Source of the DNA: Candidatus Palauibacter denitrificans
Lineage (GTDB): Bacteria; Gemmatimonadota; Gemmatimonadetes; Palauibacterales; Palauibacteraceae
DNA: 49,324 bases
Direction: 5' to 3'
Assembly (NCBI GenBank): GCA_009841015.1
Contig: VXMQ01000187.1
Span: 1 to 49,324 of the forward strand
The notes under the pieces are model-generated. The model did no database searches. It saw only the letters and a program-made list of their open reading frames with translations, and was not told where the DNA came from. Below, piece after piece: positions 9,105 to 18,350 of this stretch. Position 1 is the first letter of the stretch. Every line of letters begins with the position of its first letter. A program made the translations under genes and the position numbers.

Positions 9105-10648
9105 GGGTCTCGCCTCGCCGCCTGATCGGCCTCCTCATGAATCCACGCTTCGATCCCCCGCTGCCGCCGCAACTCGCGCGCCGCCCCCCCGGCCTCCGGG
9201 CGCGTCTCGTACGGGCCCAGGAGGAGTCGATACCAGGTGTCGCCGGCCTCGTCCAACCGGCGCAGCACGTGCGTCGAATAGCCCGAGCGGTCGAGGAGGT
9301 CGCGCGTCTGCGCGAGGGCGGCCAACTGCCGCGAGGATTGAGCGACGGCATAGAACCCGGCGGAAAGCTCCGGCGACGGGTCCCCCGGTACGGGATCGCC
9401 GAGGGCTTGCGGCCTTCGGTTCGACGTCCTCCCCAACGTCAACAGTCCGATGCGGCCGGGCGGGACGCTGTCGGCGAGCGCATCGAGCGCCTCTTCGGCG
9501 TCCTCCAGCGTGTCCTCCGGCACGACCGCGGCGGACGCGACGGGCAGGCGGCGCCCCCATCGGAACGGGAGCCACCATGCGTCGGCGGGACCCTCTACGG
9601 CGGTGACTTCGCCATCCGGGCCGAGGAGGCCGGGGCCGCTCTCCGTGGACACCAGCACCGCCCCGCCCGGCAGCGCGAGCGGCAGGTCCACCCGCCACTC
9701 TCCGGGCACCGCGTCCAAACCGGCCTCTCCCGCCTTCGCGGACCAGGCGTTCGAGCCATCCCAGGCCACGAGCCGGCCGCCCGTCACGCCGGGCCGCAAC
9801 GTCGCGAGCGGCGCCTCGATCCGCGAGGATCCGACCTCGCGCCAGTCGTAGCGGTCGATGACCGTGAAACGCGGCCGGTCGACCGACGCCGCAAACACGC
9901 GGTGTTGCGAGGGGGAGATCGCCAGGGCCGACGGCGCGCCGCCGATCTCCGTCCCCTCCGCCGCTTCGAGTTCGGGAATCGACCACTCCGTGAGTCCACT
10001 GCCATCCGCGGACGCCGTCACGACCGTCCGGCCCCAGCCCGCGAGCGCGACGGGACCGCTCGTGCCGATGGCCCGCGTCGTCGCGGGCTGCGATGCTCCG
10101 GCCTCCCATACCACGAGTTCAGGTCCACCCGTGCCTTCGACGAGGGCGACGACCCGGTCTCCGGCGGCGGGGGCCGCCCAGTGCACGACGCCATCGGCGG
10201 TGACTTCCGCGGTGCGGGTGGGAGTGATGGCGAGAATCCGCTCCCCCGACACGAAGGCGCCCCCCGAGGACGAGGCGATCCAGCGCGCGTCGGCGGGTGC
10301 GTCGGGCAGCGGCGTCTCGGCCTCCACGGGGGAGGTGGTGTAGAGGCGAAGCCGCGGCCCCTGTTGCAACACGACCGCCGAACCGAGCGAATGAGCCGCC
10401 GTGACGCTTCCAAGCGAGAGGCGTCCGGTCCAGCGCACGGTGGACGGGTTCTCGATCGAACGGAACTGCGCAACTCCGCCGACGCGCGGAATGACGAGGA
10501 GCCCGTACCGTTCGAGCGACGAACCGGAGACGAGGGCCGGGCCTTCGAGGGGATCGGGCTGATCTTCCGGAGGGCTTCCGCAGGCACCGGAGACACTCCC
10601 GACGCCCAGCAGGAGAAGGAGTGCAGCCGGCAATCTCGCACCATTCAT
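9101..10648 (-). CDS. SPOR-domain lipoprotein with beta-propeller-like middle
   Basis: The ATG at 10648 gives a lipoprotein signal, MNGARLPAALLLLLGVG, then the lipobox VSGAC. The open frame extends further upstream, but that part is low complexity and overlaps rsfS. The middle (about 60-400) is a repetitive beta-rich sequence with units such as GDRVVALVEGTGGPELVVWE and AISPSQHRVFAASVD, suggestive of a beta-propeller; blades are not individually assigned. The C-terminal 80 residues form a SPOR domain (FYAVAQSSRQLAALAQTRDL ... WYRLLLGPYETRPEAGG). Role inferred: envelope or septal peptidoglycan-binding lipoprotein of 515 residues. Its stop overlaps the start of the next SPOR protein, so the two are probably made together. 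Confidence 0.82.
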   Translation of the reverse strand: MNGARLPAALLLLLGVGSVSGACGSPPEDQPDPLEGPALVSGSSLERYGLLVIPRVGGVAQFRSIENPSTVRWTGRLSLGSVTAAHSLGSAVVLQQGPRLRLYTTSPVEAETPLPDAPADARWIASSSGGAFVSGERILAITPTRTAEVTADGVVHWAAPAAGDRVVALVEGTGGPELVVWEAGASQPATTRAIGTSGPVALAGWGRTVVTASADGSGLTEWSIPELEAAEGTEIGGAPSALAISPSQHRVFAASVDRPRFTVIDRYDWREVGSSRIEAPLATLRPGVTGGRLVAWDGSNAWSAKAGEAGLDAVPGEWRVDLPLALPGGAVLVSTESGPGLLGPDGEVTAVEGPADAWWLPFRWGRRLPVASAAVVPEDTLEDAEEALDALADSVPPGRIGLLTLGRTSNRRPQALGDPVPGDPSPELSAGFYAVAQSSRQLAALAQTRDLLDRSGYSTHVLRRLDEAGDTWYRLLLGPYETRPEAGGAARELRRQRGIEAWIHEEADQAARRDP

Positions 10649-10701
10649 GGTCCTCCAAGCTAGCGGCGCGCCTCCGGTCGCGGAACGGCCCCGGTCCCGG
10701 T

Positions 10702-11112
10702 TCACTCCAGTTCGAAGACCGGGGCGTCGCCCCACAGCCGCTCGAGCCGATAGAACTCCCTGACTTCGCCCAGGAAGACGTGCACGATGAGGCCCACGTA
10801 GTCCATTAGCACCCAGCGGCCCGCGTTCAGCCCCTCCACGCCAACGGGACGGAAACCGGCCTCGCGCGTTCGATCCAGGATGTTCTCGCTGATCGCGCGG
10901 GCGTGCGTGTCGGAATCGCCCGTCGCGATGAGGAAGAAGTCGGTGACATCCGACAGTCCGCGCAGATCGAGGATCGTCGGGAGACGCGCGTTCCTCTCGA
11001 GGGCGGCCTCCGCCACGCTGCGGAGTTCCGGAGAGGGGGCTCCCCGCTCCGAGAGCCGGCGCCACACCTCCTCCAGCGGGAGCGGATCGGGCGTCGTCGG
11101 ATCGTGCGTCAT
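10702..11112 (-). CDS. rsfS: ribosome silencing factor RsfS
   Basis: RsfS (RsfA/YbeB) binds uL14 on the large subunit and blocks subunit joining in starvation. The 136-residue protein shows family motifs ILDLRGLSDVTDFFLIATG, SDTHARAISENILDRTRE and GRWVLMDYVGLIVHVFL. I took ATG 11112 (MTHDPTTPD), 13 nt after the bL9 stop; the frame stays open further upstream, overlapping rplI. The usual partner nadD is not nearby; here it lies in the rpsF-rplI ribosomal cluster. Confidence 0.95.
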   Translation of the reverse strand: MTHDPTTPDPLPLEEVWRRLSERGAPSPELRSVAEAALERNARLPTILDLRGLSDVTDFFLIATGDSDTHARAISENILDRTREAGFRPVGVEGLNAGRWVLMDYVGLIVHVFLGEVREFYRLERLWGDAPVFELE

Positions 11113-11125
11113 CGGTGGCGGGCCG

Positions 11126-11575
11126 CTATTCCTCGGCGACCACGGACACCTTGAGCCTGGGCTCGACATCCATGTGGACTCTCACCGGGACTTCGTGTTC
11201 GCCGAGGTCCTTGATCGGATCCTCCAGCCGGATCGTGCGGCGGTCCACGGCGACGCCCTCCTTCTCCAGTTCGTCCGCGATGTCCGCGGCCGTGACGGAG
11301 CCGAACAGGCGCCCGCCCTCGCTCGCCCTGCGGACGAAACTCACCGCCCTGCCCTCCAGTTCGCCCGCCAGTTGCTGGGCCGCTTCGCGCTCCCGCTCGG
11401 CGGACTGCTCGATCTGGCGCCGCTCCTCCTCGAACCGCTTCCGGTTCCCCTCCGTCGCCACGAGCGCGATCCCCTGCGGAATCAGGTAGTTGCGCGCATA
11501 CCCCGGCCGCACGTTCACCATCTCGCCGGCGAGGCCGAGGTCCGCGACGTCCTTTCTCAGAATCACTTCCACCAT
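11126..11575 (-). CDS. rplI: 50S ribosomal protein bL9
   Basis: 149 residues, the usual length. The N-terminal RNA-binding domain starts MVEVILRKDVADLGLAGEMV and continues VRPGYARNYLIPQGIALVAT, the family signature. A charged linker helix (EGNRKRFEEERRQIEQSAER) leads to the C-terminal domain with LFGSVTAADIADELEKEGV. It stabilises the L1 stalk base of the large subunit. It lies 75 nt after the DUF2232 gene in the rpsF-rpsR-DUF2232-rplI order known from other bacteria. Confidence 0.98.
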   Translation of the reverse strand: MVEVILRKDVADLGLAGEMVNVRPGYARNYLIPQGIALVATEGNRKRFEEERRQIEQSAEREREAAQQLAGELEGRAVSFVRRASEGGRLFGSVTAADIADELEKEGVAVDRRTIRLEDPIKDLGEHEVPVRVHMDVEPRLKVSVVAEE

Positions 11576-11650
11576 CGATCCCTCCAGTTTTTCACCGCCG
11601 GCTCAACCGGCCGACTCAACCGCCGTACGCGTCCGCCTGAACCGCGGGGT

Positions 11651-12586
11651 TCACGCGTCGTCCGCTTTCACCCCCGGACGCGACCGCAGGTCCAGCCACG
11701 TATCGCTGATTCCCATGACGAGGGCCGCACCCGCCGTCACCGGGTAGAGGACCAGAGCCGCGAGCACCCACACGGCGATCGCCCAGCCCGAGCTTAGCAC
11801 GGATGCCCCCAGCCACACGAGCACCGCGAGACCCCGGAGCAGATAGAGACCTCCCATCGCCGTCACCATGTTGCCGCCCGCGCGCTCCGCCCACGCCCCC
11901 GCGGGGAGAACCAGCAGCGCGAGCCCGAGAACGAGCACCCAGACCAGGTGGTCGCCGAACCGGAACTCCCGCAGCGGCGGGAGCGGTCTCCGCTCTCCCC
12001 GCACTCGTCCGAGTATGTAGCCGACGACCCCGAGGGCCGAAATCGAGGCGAGCGCGAGCATGGCGGGGTAGACGGCCTCCCACACGCTCACGATGGTGCG
12101 CACCGTCGCTTCCACCGATCGGCCGCCCCACGCGCTGAAGTCGTACTCGGCCAGCGCCGCGCCGAACTGCGCCGTAATCCACCAGTCGAGATCCGCCGGA
12201 AGCCCGGGTCGCAGCACGGCGAGAACCGCTACCGTGGCTCCCGCGATCGCGACCGCCCACAGCGACCGGTCGAACACCCCCCGGCCCGGCGCCAGTGCCG
12301 TGCCGAGAGCGAACCCGCCGGCCAGCAGCAGCGCCCAGCCGCGTTCCATGAACCACATCGGTCCGGCCTCCCGAAACCCGAGCCCCGCTGCCGCCAGGAG
12401 CAGCAGCGCCAGGGCGGCCGACCCGGACTGGGGCGGTTCCAAGGTCAGAATCGCCACGGCCGCGGGTACGCCGACGATGGCCATCAGCCCGAGCGGTGAC
12501 GAACTCAGCGGCGACAGCAGCATGACCAGAAGGAGGAGACCCGCGGCCGGCCAGAGACCGCTCCAGCGTTCCCTCAGCGGCCCCAC
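11651..12586 (-). CDS. polytopic membrane protein, DUF2232/YybS-like
   Basis: 311 residues with many hydrophobic segments: GLWPAAGLLLLVMLL, LGLMAIVGVPAAVAILTL, ALALLLLAAAGLGF, ALLLAGGFALGTAL, WAVAIAGATVAVLAVL, AMLALASISALGVVGYILG, HLVWVLVLGLALLVLP and two more. Proteins of the DUF2232 family sit between rpsR and rplI in several phyla; their function is unknown. The GTG at 12586 is preceded by AAGGA five bases upstream, the best ribosome-binding site; GTG 12604 is the alternative. It begins 30 nt after the rpsR stop. I infer the family from position and topology more than from motifs. Confidence 0.75.
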   Translation of the reverse strand: MGPLRERWSGLWPAAGLLLLVMLLSPLSSSPLGLMAIVGVPAAVAILTLEPPQSGSAALALLLLAAAGLGFREAGPMWFMERGWALLLAGGFALGTALAPGRGVFDRSLWAVAIAGATVAVLAVLRPGLPADLDWWITAQFGAALAEYDFSAWGGRSVEATVRTIVSVWEAVYPAMLALASISALGVVGYILGRVRGERRPLPPLREFRFGDHLVWVLVLGLALLVLPAGAWAERAGGNMVTAMGGLYLLRGLAVLVWLGASVLSSGWAIAVWVLAALVLYPVTAGAALVMGISDTWLDLRSRPGVKADDA

Positions 12587-12615
12587 GCCGGTCCTTGGCC
12601 CCACGCCGGGGTTGG

Positions 12616-12834
12616 CTAGTCGTGGTAGCCGCGGATGTACGGCAGGAGCGCGAGATACCTCGCCCGCTTGATCGCTGCCGCCACCGCCCGCTGGTGCCGC
12701 GCGCACGTCCCCGTGGCTCGCCGCGGCAGGATCTTGCCTCGATCCGAGATATAGCGCTCAAGCGTGCGCTCATCCTTGTAGTCCACGCCGAGCATCCGGG
12801 CCTCACAGAACCGGCACGCCTTTCGAAAGGCCAT
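12616..12834 (-). CDS. rpsR: 30S ribosomal protein bS18
   Basis: 72 residues, family length. The signature is [32 protein letters not shown], read in two parts from residue 34. The N-terminal CRFCEAR (C7, C10), with C44 and the nearby histidine, suggests a zinc-binding C+ form. The ATG directly follows the rpsF stop (TAG then ATG on the minus strand), so translation is coupled. bS18 pairs with bS6 on the platform of the small subunit. No ssb gene lies between rpsF and rpsR, unlike in many bacteria. Confidence 0.98.
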   Translation of the reverse strand: MAFRKACRFCEARMLGVDYKDERTLERYISDRGKILPRRATGTCARHQRAVAAAIKRARYLALLPYIRGYHD

Positions 12835-13572
12835 CTATTCCTCCTTCGCGTCGGCGGGCTCTTCCGGTTCCCCGGCGTCCGCATCCGCGTCGGCGTCCTC
12901 GCTGTCCTGCCCCGTCTCCGCATCCGCGTCGTCCGCTGCCTCGTCGGCCTCGTCCGCCGCTTCCTCGGGCTCGTCCGCCGCTTCTTCGGCCTCGTCGCCC
13001 GCTTCCTCGGCGCCGTCCGCTTCCTCGGCCTCGTCCGTGTCCGCGGTCTCGTCCGCCGGCGCCTCCGCCTCCGCTTCGGCTTCGGTTTCGGTTTCGGCTT
13101 CGGCTTCGGCTTCGGAGGGAGCCTCGTCGGCCGCCTCCTCGGCCTCTTCCGTTTCGGACGCTTCCTCCGCGGCCGGAGCATCCGCGTCGGCCTCCTCTGC
13201 GACGGCCTCCTCTGCGGCGGGTTCCTCTGCCTCGGCTGCCTCCGCGGGGGGGGTCTCCGGCGCCGGGTCGGGAAGCGGCAGCGGATATTCCGCGATCACG
13301 ATCAGGTACCGGAGGATGTCATCCTCGAGCTTCAGCACACGCTCCAGTTCCCGGAGCGGTTCGGGTGCCGAAGTGAACTGGGCGACGACGTAGTAGCCGT
13401 TCGGTTGCTTCTTGATGGGGTAGGCGAGTTGACGCTTGCCCCAATGCACCGAGGCGGTGATTTCGCCCGAACCGTCCGCCGTGATTGCGGCGTGGTAGCG
13501 CTCGAGCTTCGCCTCGATCTCCTCGGAGGTCAGGCTCGAACGGAAGATGTACACGATCTCGTAATCGCGCAT
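12835..13572 (-). CDS. rpsF: 30S ribosomal protein bS6 with a long hyperacidic C-terminal tail
   Basis: Residues 1-100 are a normal bS6: MRDYEIVYIFRSSLTSEEIE, VHWGKRQLAYPIKKQPNGYY, then LRYLIVIAEYPLP. The family usually ends near here (95-135 residues). This protein continues for about 145 residues made almost only of Glu, Ala, Asp, Pro and Thr, with runs such as EAEAEAETETEAEAEAEAPA and DADADADAGEPEEPADAKEE. The tail is in frame, ends at a TAG abutting rpsR, and is encoded by Glu/Ala codon repeats, consistent with slippage expansion. It should be disordered and strongly negative on the ribosome surface. Confidence 0.96.
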   Translation of the reverse strand: MRDYEIVYIFRSSLTSEEIEAKLERYHAAITADGSGEITASVHWGKRQLAYPIKKQPNGYYVVAQFTSAPEPLRELERVLKLEDDILRYLIVIAEYPLPLPDPAPETPPAEAAEAEEPAAEEAVAEEADADAPAAEEASETEEAEEAADEAPSEAEAEAETETEAEAEAEAPADETADTDEAEEADGAEEAGDEAEEAADEPEEAADEADEAADDADAETGQDSEDADADADAGEPEEPADAKEE

Positions 13573-13677
13573 GAACAGCTCCCTCGGTCTCGTCGGCCCC
13601 GACCCGCGCGGTCGGAGCAGGAGTCTGAATTTGTCGGCCCGCCGGAGGACGGCGAACCGGTATGTAAAGGCGGCATT

Positions 13678-13705
13678 AGACTAGGTCATGCCGCACCGCT
13701 GTCAA
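13678..13705 (-). promoter_or_regulatory. promoter of the rpsF operon
   Basis: On the minus strand a perfect -35 TTGACA (13700-13705) is followed after 16 bp by TAGTCT (13678-13683). Transcription would start near 13670, about 100 nt before rpsF, leaving room for a leader. The same -35/-10 pair occurs before prs. The match is sequence-based only. Confidence 0.55.
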
Positions 13706-13727
13706 GGTCATGCGGCCCCGCTCTCAA

Positions 13728-13746
13728 GCCGAGGCCCGGCCTCGGC
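13728..13746 (-). terminator. hairpin after hppA, possible terminator
   Basis: GCCGAGGC and GCCTCGGC form a perfect 8-bp stem with a 3-nt loop 22 nt after the hppA stop and before the rpsF promoter. No T-run follows on the minus strand, so it may be a weak or factor-assisted terminator. Confidence 0.45.
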
Positions 13747-13768
13747 CGCCCCCGGCCATACGCACTGC

Positions 13769-15916
13769 CTAGAACAGGCCCAGAGCCTGCAGGACGCCGC
13801 CGACGGCGGCGAGGGCCGTTTCCACCGCTTCCGGCGCGGCCGCGGCCATCCCGTGCACGTCCACGAACCAGGGCGCGAGGACGAGCGAGACGACGCTCAT
13901 CAGCTTCACGACGATGTTCATCGACGGCCCGGACGTGTCCTTGAAGGGATCGCCCACCGTGTCGCCGACCACGGCCGCCTTGTGCGGGTCGGAACCCTTC
14001 CCCCCGTGGGCTCCGGTCTCGATGTACTTCTTGGCGTTGTCCCACGCGCCCCCGGAGTTCGCCATGAAGAGCGCGAGCAGGACACCGCTCACGGTCGCGC
14101 CGGCCAGCGCGCCGCCGAGCGCTTCGACGCCGAGGAAGCGGCCGACCATGATGGGGACGATGATGGCCACCAGGCCCGGCACGATCATCTCGCGGAGCGC
14201 CGCCCTCGTGGAGATGTCCACGCAGCGCGCCGAATCCGGCTTCGCCGTGCCCTCCATGATGCCGGGAATCTCGCGGAACTGGCGACGGACTTCCGCCACC
14301 ATGCCCGCCGCCGCCCGGCCCACCGCCGTCATCGTGAGCGCGGCGATGAAGAAGGGGGTCACACCGCCGATGAAGAGCCCCATCACGACGAGCGGGTCGA
14401 TGAGGTTGATCCCGGTCTCGCGCAGGCCCACCGCGTTCGCGTAGGCGGAGAACAGGGCGAGCGCCGTGAGCGCGGCGGAGCCGACCGCGAATCCCTTCCC
14501 GATCGCCGCCGTCGTGTTGCCGAGCGAGTCGAGCGAGTCGGTCACGGAACGGACCTCGGGCCCGAGTTCGGCCATCTCCGAGATGCCGCCGGCGTTGTCC
14601 GCCACGGGGCCGTACGCGTCCACCGACATCGTCACGCCGACCGTGGCCAGCATCCCCACCGCGGCGATCCCGATCCCGTACAGGCCCGCGAAGTTGAAGG
14701 CGAGGAAGATCGCGGCGGAGATCAGGAGCATGGGAATCAACGTGGATTCCATCCCGACCGCGAGCCCCGTGATGATGTTCGTCGCGGAGCCGGTCTCGGA
14801 AGCCGAGGCGATGCGGCGGATCGGCTTCTCGGCCGTGTAGTACTCCGTCACGAGGCCGATCGCGATGCCGACGAGCGAACCGAATAGCATGGCCCAGAAG
14901 GGACCGGCGTTCGGGTGGAGGAAGATCCACTTGCCCTGCGCCGCGGCGTCGAAGATCTGGAGGTTCACCGTGATCGCGTACGCCGCGATCCAGAAGATCA
15001 CGGCCCCGATGATCGGCGCCCAGCGGAGGGCGGCCGCGGGATTCATGCGCTCGAGGACGCGGATGGCGAGGACGCCGACCGCGCTCGCGAGGAAGCCGGC
15101 CATGATGTAGAGGACCGGCAGCGCCACGGCCTGGAGCCGCGCCCCATCGAGGATCATCGCGCTCGTCACGCCGATGACGATCGTCGCGATGACCGAGCCG
15201 ACGTACGACTCGAAGATGTCCGCCCCCATCCCCGCCACGTCGCCCACGTTGTCGCCCACGTTGTCGGCGATCGTCGCGGGGTTGCGCGGGTCGTCCTCCG
15301 GGATGCCGGCCTCGACCTTCCCGACCAGGTCCGCGCCGACGTCGGCCGCCTTCGTGTAGATGCCGCCGCCCACGCGCGCGAAGAGCGCGATCGATGACGC
15401 GCCCATCGCGAAGCCCGAGATGATCTCGCCGAAGGGGCGGAAGCCGGTCCCCTGGGGATCGTAGATCGCGATCACGGCTCCGATCCCGAGCAGGCCGAGC
15501 GCCGCCACCGCGATGCCCATCACGGCGCCGCCGGAAAAGGCAACCCGGAGCGCCTTGGCCTGGCCTTCCGCGCGCGCCGCCTCGGAGGTCCGGACGTTGG
15601 CCGCCGTCGCCGCCTTCATCCCGAAGAAGCCCGCCATGATCGAGCAGGCCGCGCCCAGCGCGTAGGCCACTGCCGTGTGCGGGCCTACGAGCCAGAACAG
15701 GAGGGCCGCCACGACGATGATGAACGGCAGCAGCACCGTGTACTCGCGCCGCAGAAACGCCATCGCGCCCGAGTGGATCGCCTCCGACAGCTCGGCCATC
15801 TTCTCGTTTCCGACGGGCTGCGCCTTCACGTACATGAAGAGCCCAAAGGAGAAGAAGAGCCCGATCACGCCGAGCCAGACCGCAAAATCGATGTTTCCGA
15901 CGATGTTTCCGCCCAC
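13769..15916 (-). CDS. hppA: membrane-bound ion-translocating pyrophosphatase, K+-dependent type
   Basis: 715 residues with about 15-16 hydrophobic segments. It couples pyrophosphate hydrolysis to H+ or Na+ export across the inner membrane. Substrate and metal motifs are clear: [20 protein letters not shown] (about 204-223), with DNVGDNVGD at 218-226 followed by [10 protein letters not shown]. Later come [19 protein letters not shown] and [14 protein letters not shown] plus the closing [13 protein letters not shown]. Alanine in GNTTAA at the K+/lysine switch site is the mark of K+-dependent enzymes; lysine there would mean K+-independent. The transported ion cannot be decided by eye. The GTG start is preceded by GGGAG. 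The gene lies 50 nt after pth. Confidence 0.97.
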   Translation of the reverse strand: MGGNIVGNIDFAVWLGVIGLFFSFGLFMYVKAQPVGNEKMAELSEAIHSGAMAFLRREYTVLLPFIIVVAALLFWLVGPHTAVAYALGAACSIMAGFFGMKAATAANVRTSEAARAEGQAKALRVAFSGGAVMGIAVAALGLLGIGAVIAIYDPQGTGFRPFGEIISGFAMGASSIALFARVGGGIYTKAADVGADLVGKVEAGIPEDDPRNPATIADNVGDNVGDVAGMGADIFESYVGSVIATIVIGVTSAMILDGARLQAVALPVLYIMAGFLASAVGVLAIRVLERMNPAAALRWAPIIGAVIFWIAAYAITVNLQIFDAAAQGKWIFLHPNAGPFWAMLFGSLVGIAIGLVTEYYTAEKPIRRIASASETGSATNIITGLAVGMESTLIPMLLISAAIFLAFNFAGLYGIGIAAVGMLATVGVTMSVDAYGPVADNAGGISEMAELGPEVRSVTDSLDSLGNTTAAIGKGFAVGSAALTALALFSAYANAVGLRETGINLIDPLVVMGLFIGGVTPFFIAALTMTAVGRAAAGMVAEVRRQFREIPGIMEGTAKPDSARCVDISTRAALREMIVPGLVAIIVPIMVGRFLGVEALGGALAGATVSGVLLALFMANSGGAWDNAKKYIETGAHGGKGSDPHKAAVVGDTVGDPFKDTSGPSMNIVVKLMSVVSLVLAPWFVDVHGMAAAAPEAVETALAAVGGVLQALGLF

Positions 15917-15945
15917 GTTTCGCTGCTCCCTCTGCTATCCCTCGA

Positions 15946-15957
15946 TTATCCCGATAA
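15946..15957. repeat. short inverted repeat between pth and hppA
   Basis: TTATC and GATAA are inverted around CC in the 50-nt gap. It may be a small hairpin or an operator; nothing further supports either. Confidence 0.35.
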
Positions 15958-15966
15958 GCGGGGGGT

Positions 15967-16536
15967 TCACCCCGGACGGTTGAAGCGGTTCATCGCCGCT
16001 TCCGAGCCATGGTCCAGCCAGTACTCCACCGCTTCGGCGGCACGGGGGAAGGCGCCCAGCGCCTCCTCCTCCTCCGCCCGCGGCATCCGTGACAACACCC
16101 AGGCCGCCAGGTCGATGCGCTCGTCCCGCGGCCGTCCCACGCCGAGCCTGAGGCGGGCGTATTCGTCGGAGCCGAGACTCGCCGATATCGAGGCGAGCCC
16201 GTTGTGCCCCCCCGGCGATCCCCTCGCCCGCACGCGAAAGCGACCCGCCGGCAGCGCGATATCGTCGACGAGGACGAGCATGTCCGCCGCCGGATCGAAG
16301 CGCCCGCGATCCAGCAGCGCCGTCAGCGCCTCGCCGCTCCGGTTCATGTACGCCAGCGGCTTGTGGATCTCCACTTCCGGCTGCCCCGCTCCCGTCGTCC
16401 ACGCGGTGGGACCGTCCACGCGGAAGGGGCCTCCGCCCCAGCGGCGCGCCAAGCGGTCGGCGAGCCACCAGCCGATGTTGTGCCGCGTGTCCCGGTACTT
16501 CGCGCCGGGATTCCCCAGAGCCAGCAGCAGCCGCAC
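15967..16536 (-). CDS. pth: peptidyl-tRNA hydrolase
   Basis: It releases peptides from prematurely dropped peptidyl-tRNA. The 189-residue protein has LLLALGNPGAKYRDTRHNIG with the catalytic His (H20), KPLAYMNRSGEA, LVLVDDIALPAGRFRVR with the key Asp, and GSPGGHNGLASI. The C-terminal lid is present. The ATG start matches the family N-terminus. The rplY-pth order is a common pair; here prs, rplY, pth and hppA follow one another with short gaps. Confidence 0.97.
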   Translation of the reverse strand: MRLLLALGNPGAKYRDTRHNIGWWLADRLARRWGGGPFRVDGPTAWTTGAGQPEVEIHKPLAYMNRSGEALTALLDRGRFDPAADMLVLVDDIALPAGRFRVRARGSPGGHNGLASISASLGSDEYARLRLGVGRPRDERIDLAAWVLSRMPRAEEEEALGAFPRAAEAVEYWLDHGSEAAMNRFNRPG

Positions 16537-16569
16537 GGTCCCCCGCGGATCGGTTCCCGGCCGGTCGGC

Positions 16570-17226
16570 TCAGCCCTCCTCCGCCTCGGCCTCCGGGGCC
16601 TCGGCCTCGGCCTCGGCCTCGGCGTCCTCCACCTCTTCGAGCTCTTCCTCCTCCTCGACTTCCTCCACGGCGGGCGGCACCACCGTGCAGATCGTCAGCC
16701 CCTCGTCGTCGAGAACCTCGACCCCGCCAGTGTCCACGTCCGAGACGTTGAGCGAATCGCCGATCTCGAGCGCCGACACATCGATGGTGAACTCGGACGG
16801 AATCTCGTTCGGCAGACACTCGACTTCGATTTCGTGCCGGAGGTGCTGGAGAATCCCGCCCATCTCCACGCCGGCCGGGGTCTCGAGCAGGTGGAGCGGC
16901 ACCGATACGCGGATCTTCACGTCCGCGCGGATCTCGAAGAAGTCCACGTGCAGCAGCTGGGGCCGATACGGGTGGCGCTGTATCTCCCGGATCAGGACCG
17001 GGCGCGGCTTGCCACCGTCGACTTCGAGGTCGATCACCGTCGTGGCCGCGTGGATCCGGCTCAGGAGCCGCGAAAGCTCGTGCGTGTCCAGCGCCAGCGA
17101 CTCGGCCTCTTCCCGGCGGCCGTACACGACCGCGGGCAACTGGCCGCTCCGGCGGAGCTGTCTCGCCGCGCCCTTGCCGGAGGTGGTCCTCGCCCGCGCC
17201 GTCAGTCTGGCGGATTCGTTCGTCAT
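16570..17226 (-). CDS. rplY: 50S ribosomal protein bL25, CTC/TL5 form with acidic tail
   Basis: 218 residues, so it is the two-domain general-stress CTC form. The N-terminal 5S rRNA-binding domain reads LTARARTTSGKGAARQLRRS and GQLPAVVYGRREEAESLALD. The beta-rich C-terminal TL5 domain contains VPLHLLETPAGVEMGGIL and VECLPNEIPSEFTIDVSALE. It ends in a roughly 35-residue Glu/Ala-rich tail (VEEVEEEEELEEVEDAEAEA and on), shorter than but of the same type as the bS6 tail. It lies 12 nt after prs. Confidence 0.96.
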   Translation of the reverse strand: MTNESARLTARARTTSGKGAARQLRRSGQLPAVVYGRREEAESLALDTHELSRLLSRIHAATTVIDLEVDGGKPRPVLIREIQRHPYRPQLLHVDFFEIRADVKIRVSVPLHLLETPAGVEMGGILQHLRHEIEVECLPNEIPSEFTIDVSALEIGDSLNVSDVDTGGVEVLDDEGLTICTVVPPAVEEVEEEEELEEVEDAEAEAEAEAPEAEAEEG

Positions 17227-17238
17227 TCCATTCGCCTC

Positions 17239-18204
17239 TTACTTGAACAGTTTGCTTACGGAGGTGTTCTCGTGCGTGCTCTCGATCGCCTGCGCGAGGA
17301 GGCTCGCCACCGACAGCACCGTCAGGTTCGGGAGCGCTTCCTGCACTCCCGGAGCGAGCGGCACCGTGTCCGTGACCGTGATTTCCTTCACATCGGCCGA
17401 CGCGAGACGCTCCACCGCCGGCCCCGACATGAGCGGGTGCGTGGCGAGGACATAGATGTCCCGCGCCCCACGCTCCTTGAGCACTTCGATGGCCGACACC
17501 ATGGTCCCCGCCGTGTCGATCATGTCGTCCGGCACGATGCAGTGCTTCCCCTCGACTTCGCCCACGATGTTCGAGACTTCAGCCTCGTTCGGCGCCGGGC
17601 GCCGCTTGTCGATGATCGCGAGGTCCCCCCCGAGACGCCGCGCGTAGCCGCGCGCCATCTTCGCCGCGCTCACGTCCGTCGCGACGACGACCAGGTTGTC
17701 CAGCTTTTTCATCTCGTAGTAGCGCCGGAAGACGGGGGCCGCGTACAGGTGGTCCACGGGGATGTCGAAGAAGCCCTGGATCTGGTGCTGGTGGAAGTCG
17801 ATCGACAGGACCCGGTCCGCGCCGGCGGCCGTCATCAGGTTCGCGAGCAGCTTCGCCGCGATCGCCACGCGCGGCTGGTCCTTCCGGTCCGAGCGCCCGT
17901 ACCCGTAGTAGGGGACGACCGCCGTGACCCTCGCCGCCGAGGCGCGCTTCGCCGCGTCGATGAGGATGAGGAGTTCGAGCACGTTCTCCGCCGGCGGGTT
18001 CGTGGGCTGGATGAGGAAGACGTCGCGCCCGCGGACGTTCTCGTCGATGCGCACGAAGATCTCGCCGTCGGCGAAGCGCTTGATCGTGACGTCGCACAGC
18101 CGCTCTCCGAGCACCTCGGCAATCCCCTGCGCGAGGGCGGGATTCGCCGTACCCGAAAGCAGCATGATCGGACTCGTGTGGAACGAGAAGTCCGTGGTGT
18201 CCAT
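17239..18204 (-). CDS. prs: ribose-phosphate pyrophosphokinase
   Basis: It makes PRPP from ribose 5-phosphate and ATP for nucleotide, His and Trp synthesis. The 321-residue form from ATG 18204 contains LLSGTANPALAQGIAEVLGE, RFADGEIFVRIDENVRG, VVPYYGYGRSDRKDQPRVAI, SIDFHQHQIQGFFDIPVDHL and the PRPP loop IVPDDMIDTAGTM. ATG 18165 (MLLSGTANP) is an alternative start that fits the usual 315-residue length about as well. The promoter at 18351-18380 lies about 150 nt upstream. Confidence 0.97.
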   Translation of the reverse strand: MDTTDFSFHTSPIMLLSGTANPALAQGIAEVLGERLCDVTIKRFADGEIFVRIDENVRGRDVFLIQPTNPPAENVLELLILIDAAKRASAARVTAVVPYYGYGRSDRKDQPRVAIAAKLLANLMTAAGADRVLSIDFHQHQIQGFFDIPVDHLYAAPVFRRYYEMKKLDNLVVVATDVSAAKMARGYARRLGGDLAIIDKRRPAPNEAEVSNIVGEVEGKHCIVPDDMIDTAGTMVSAIEVLKERGARDIYVLATHPLMSGPAVERLASADVKEITVTDTVPLAPGVQEALPNLTVLSVASLLAQAIESTHENTSVSKLFK

Positions 18205-18350
18205 GCGTGTCGACTGGCTCGCTGGTCTGGTTCCGGCGCTCGTCGCTCCGCGCCCGTGCCGCACGCAGAGATCCTGCCGGAATGGAAGAGAAACTGTGTG
18301 GGTCCCGAACCCGTGTGCCGCGGGGCCGAACCCTGCGGCAACAGCGGCCC

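Noticed and set aside
9101..11065. Extended N-terminus of the SPOR lipoprotein back to 11065
   Set aside because: The extension overlaps rsfS and is low-complexity. The ATG at 10648 gives a proper lipoprotein signal.
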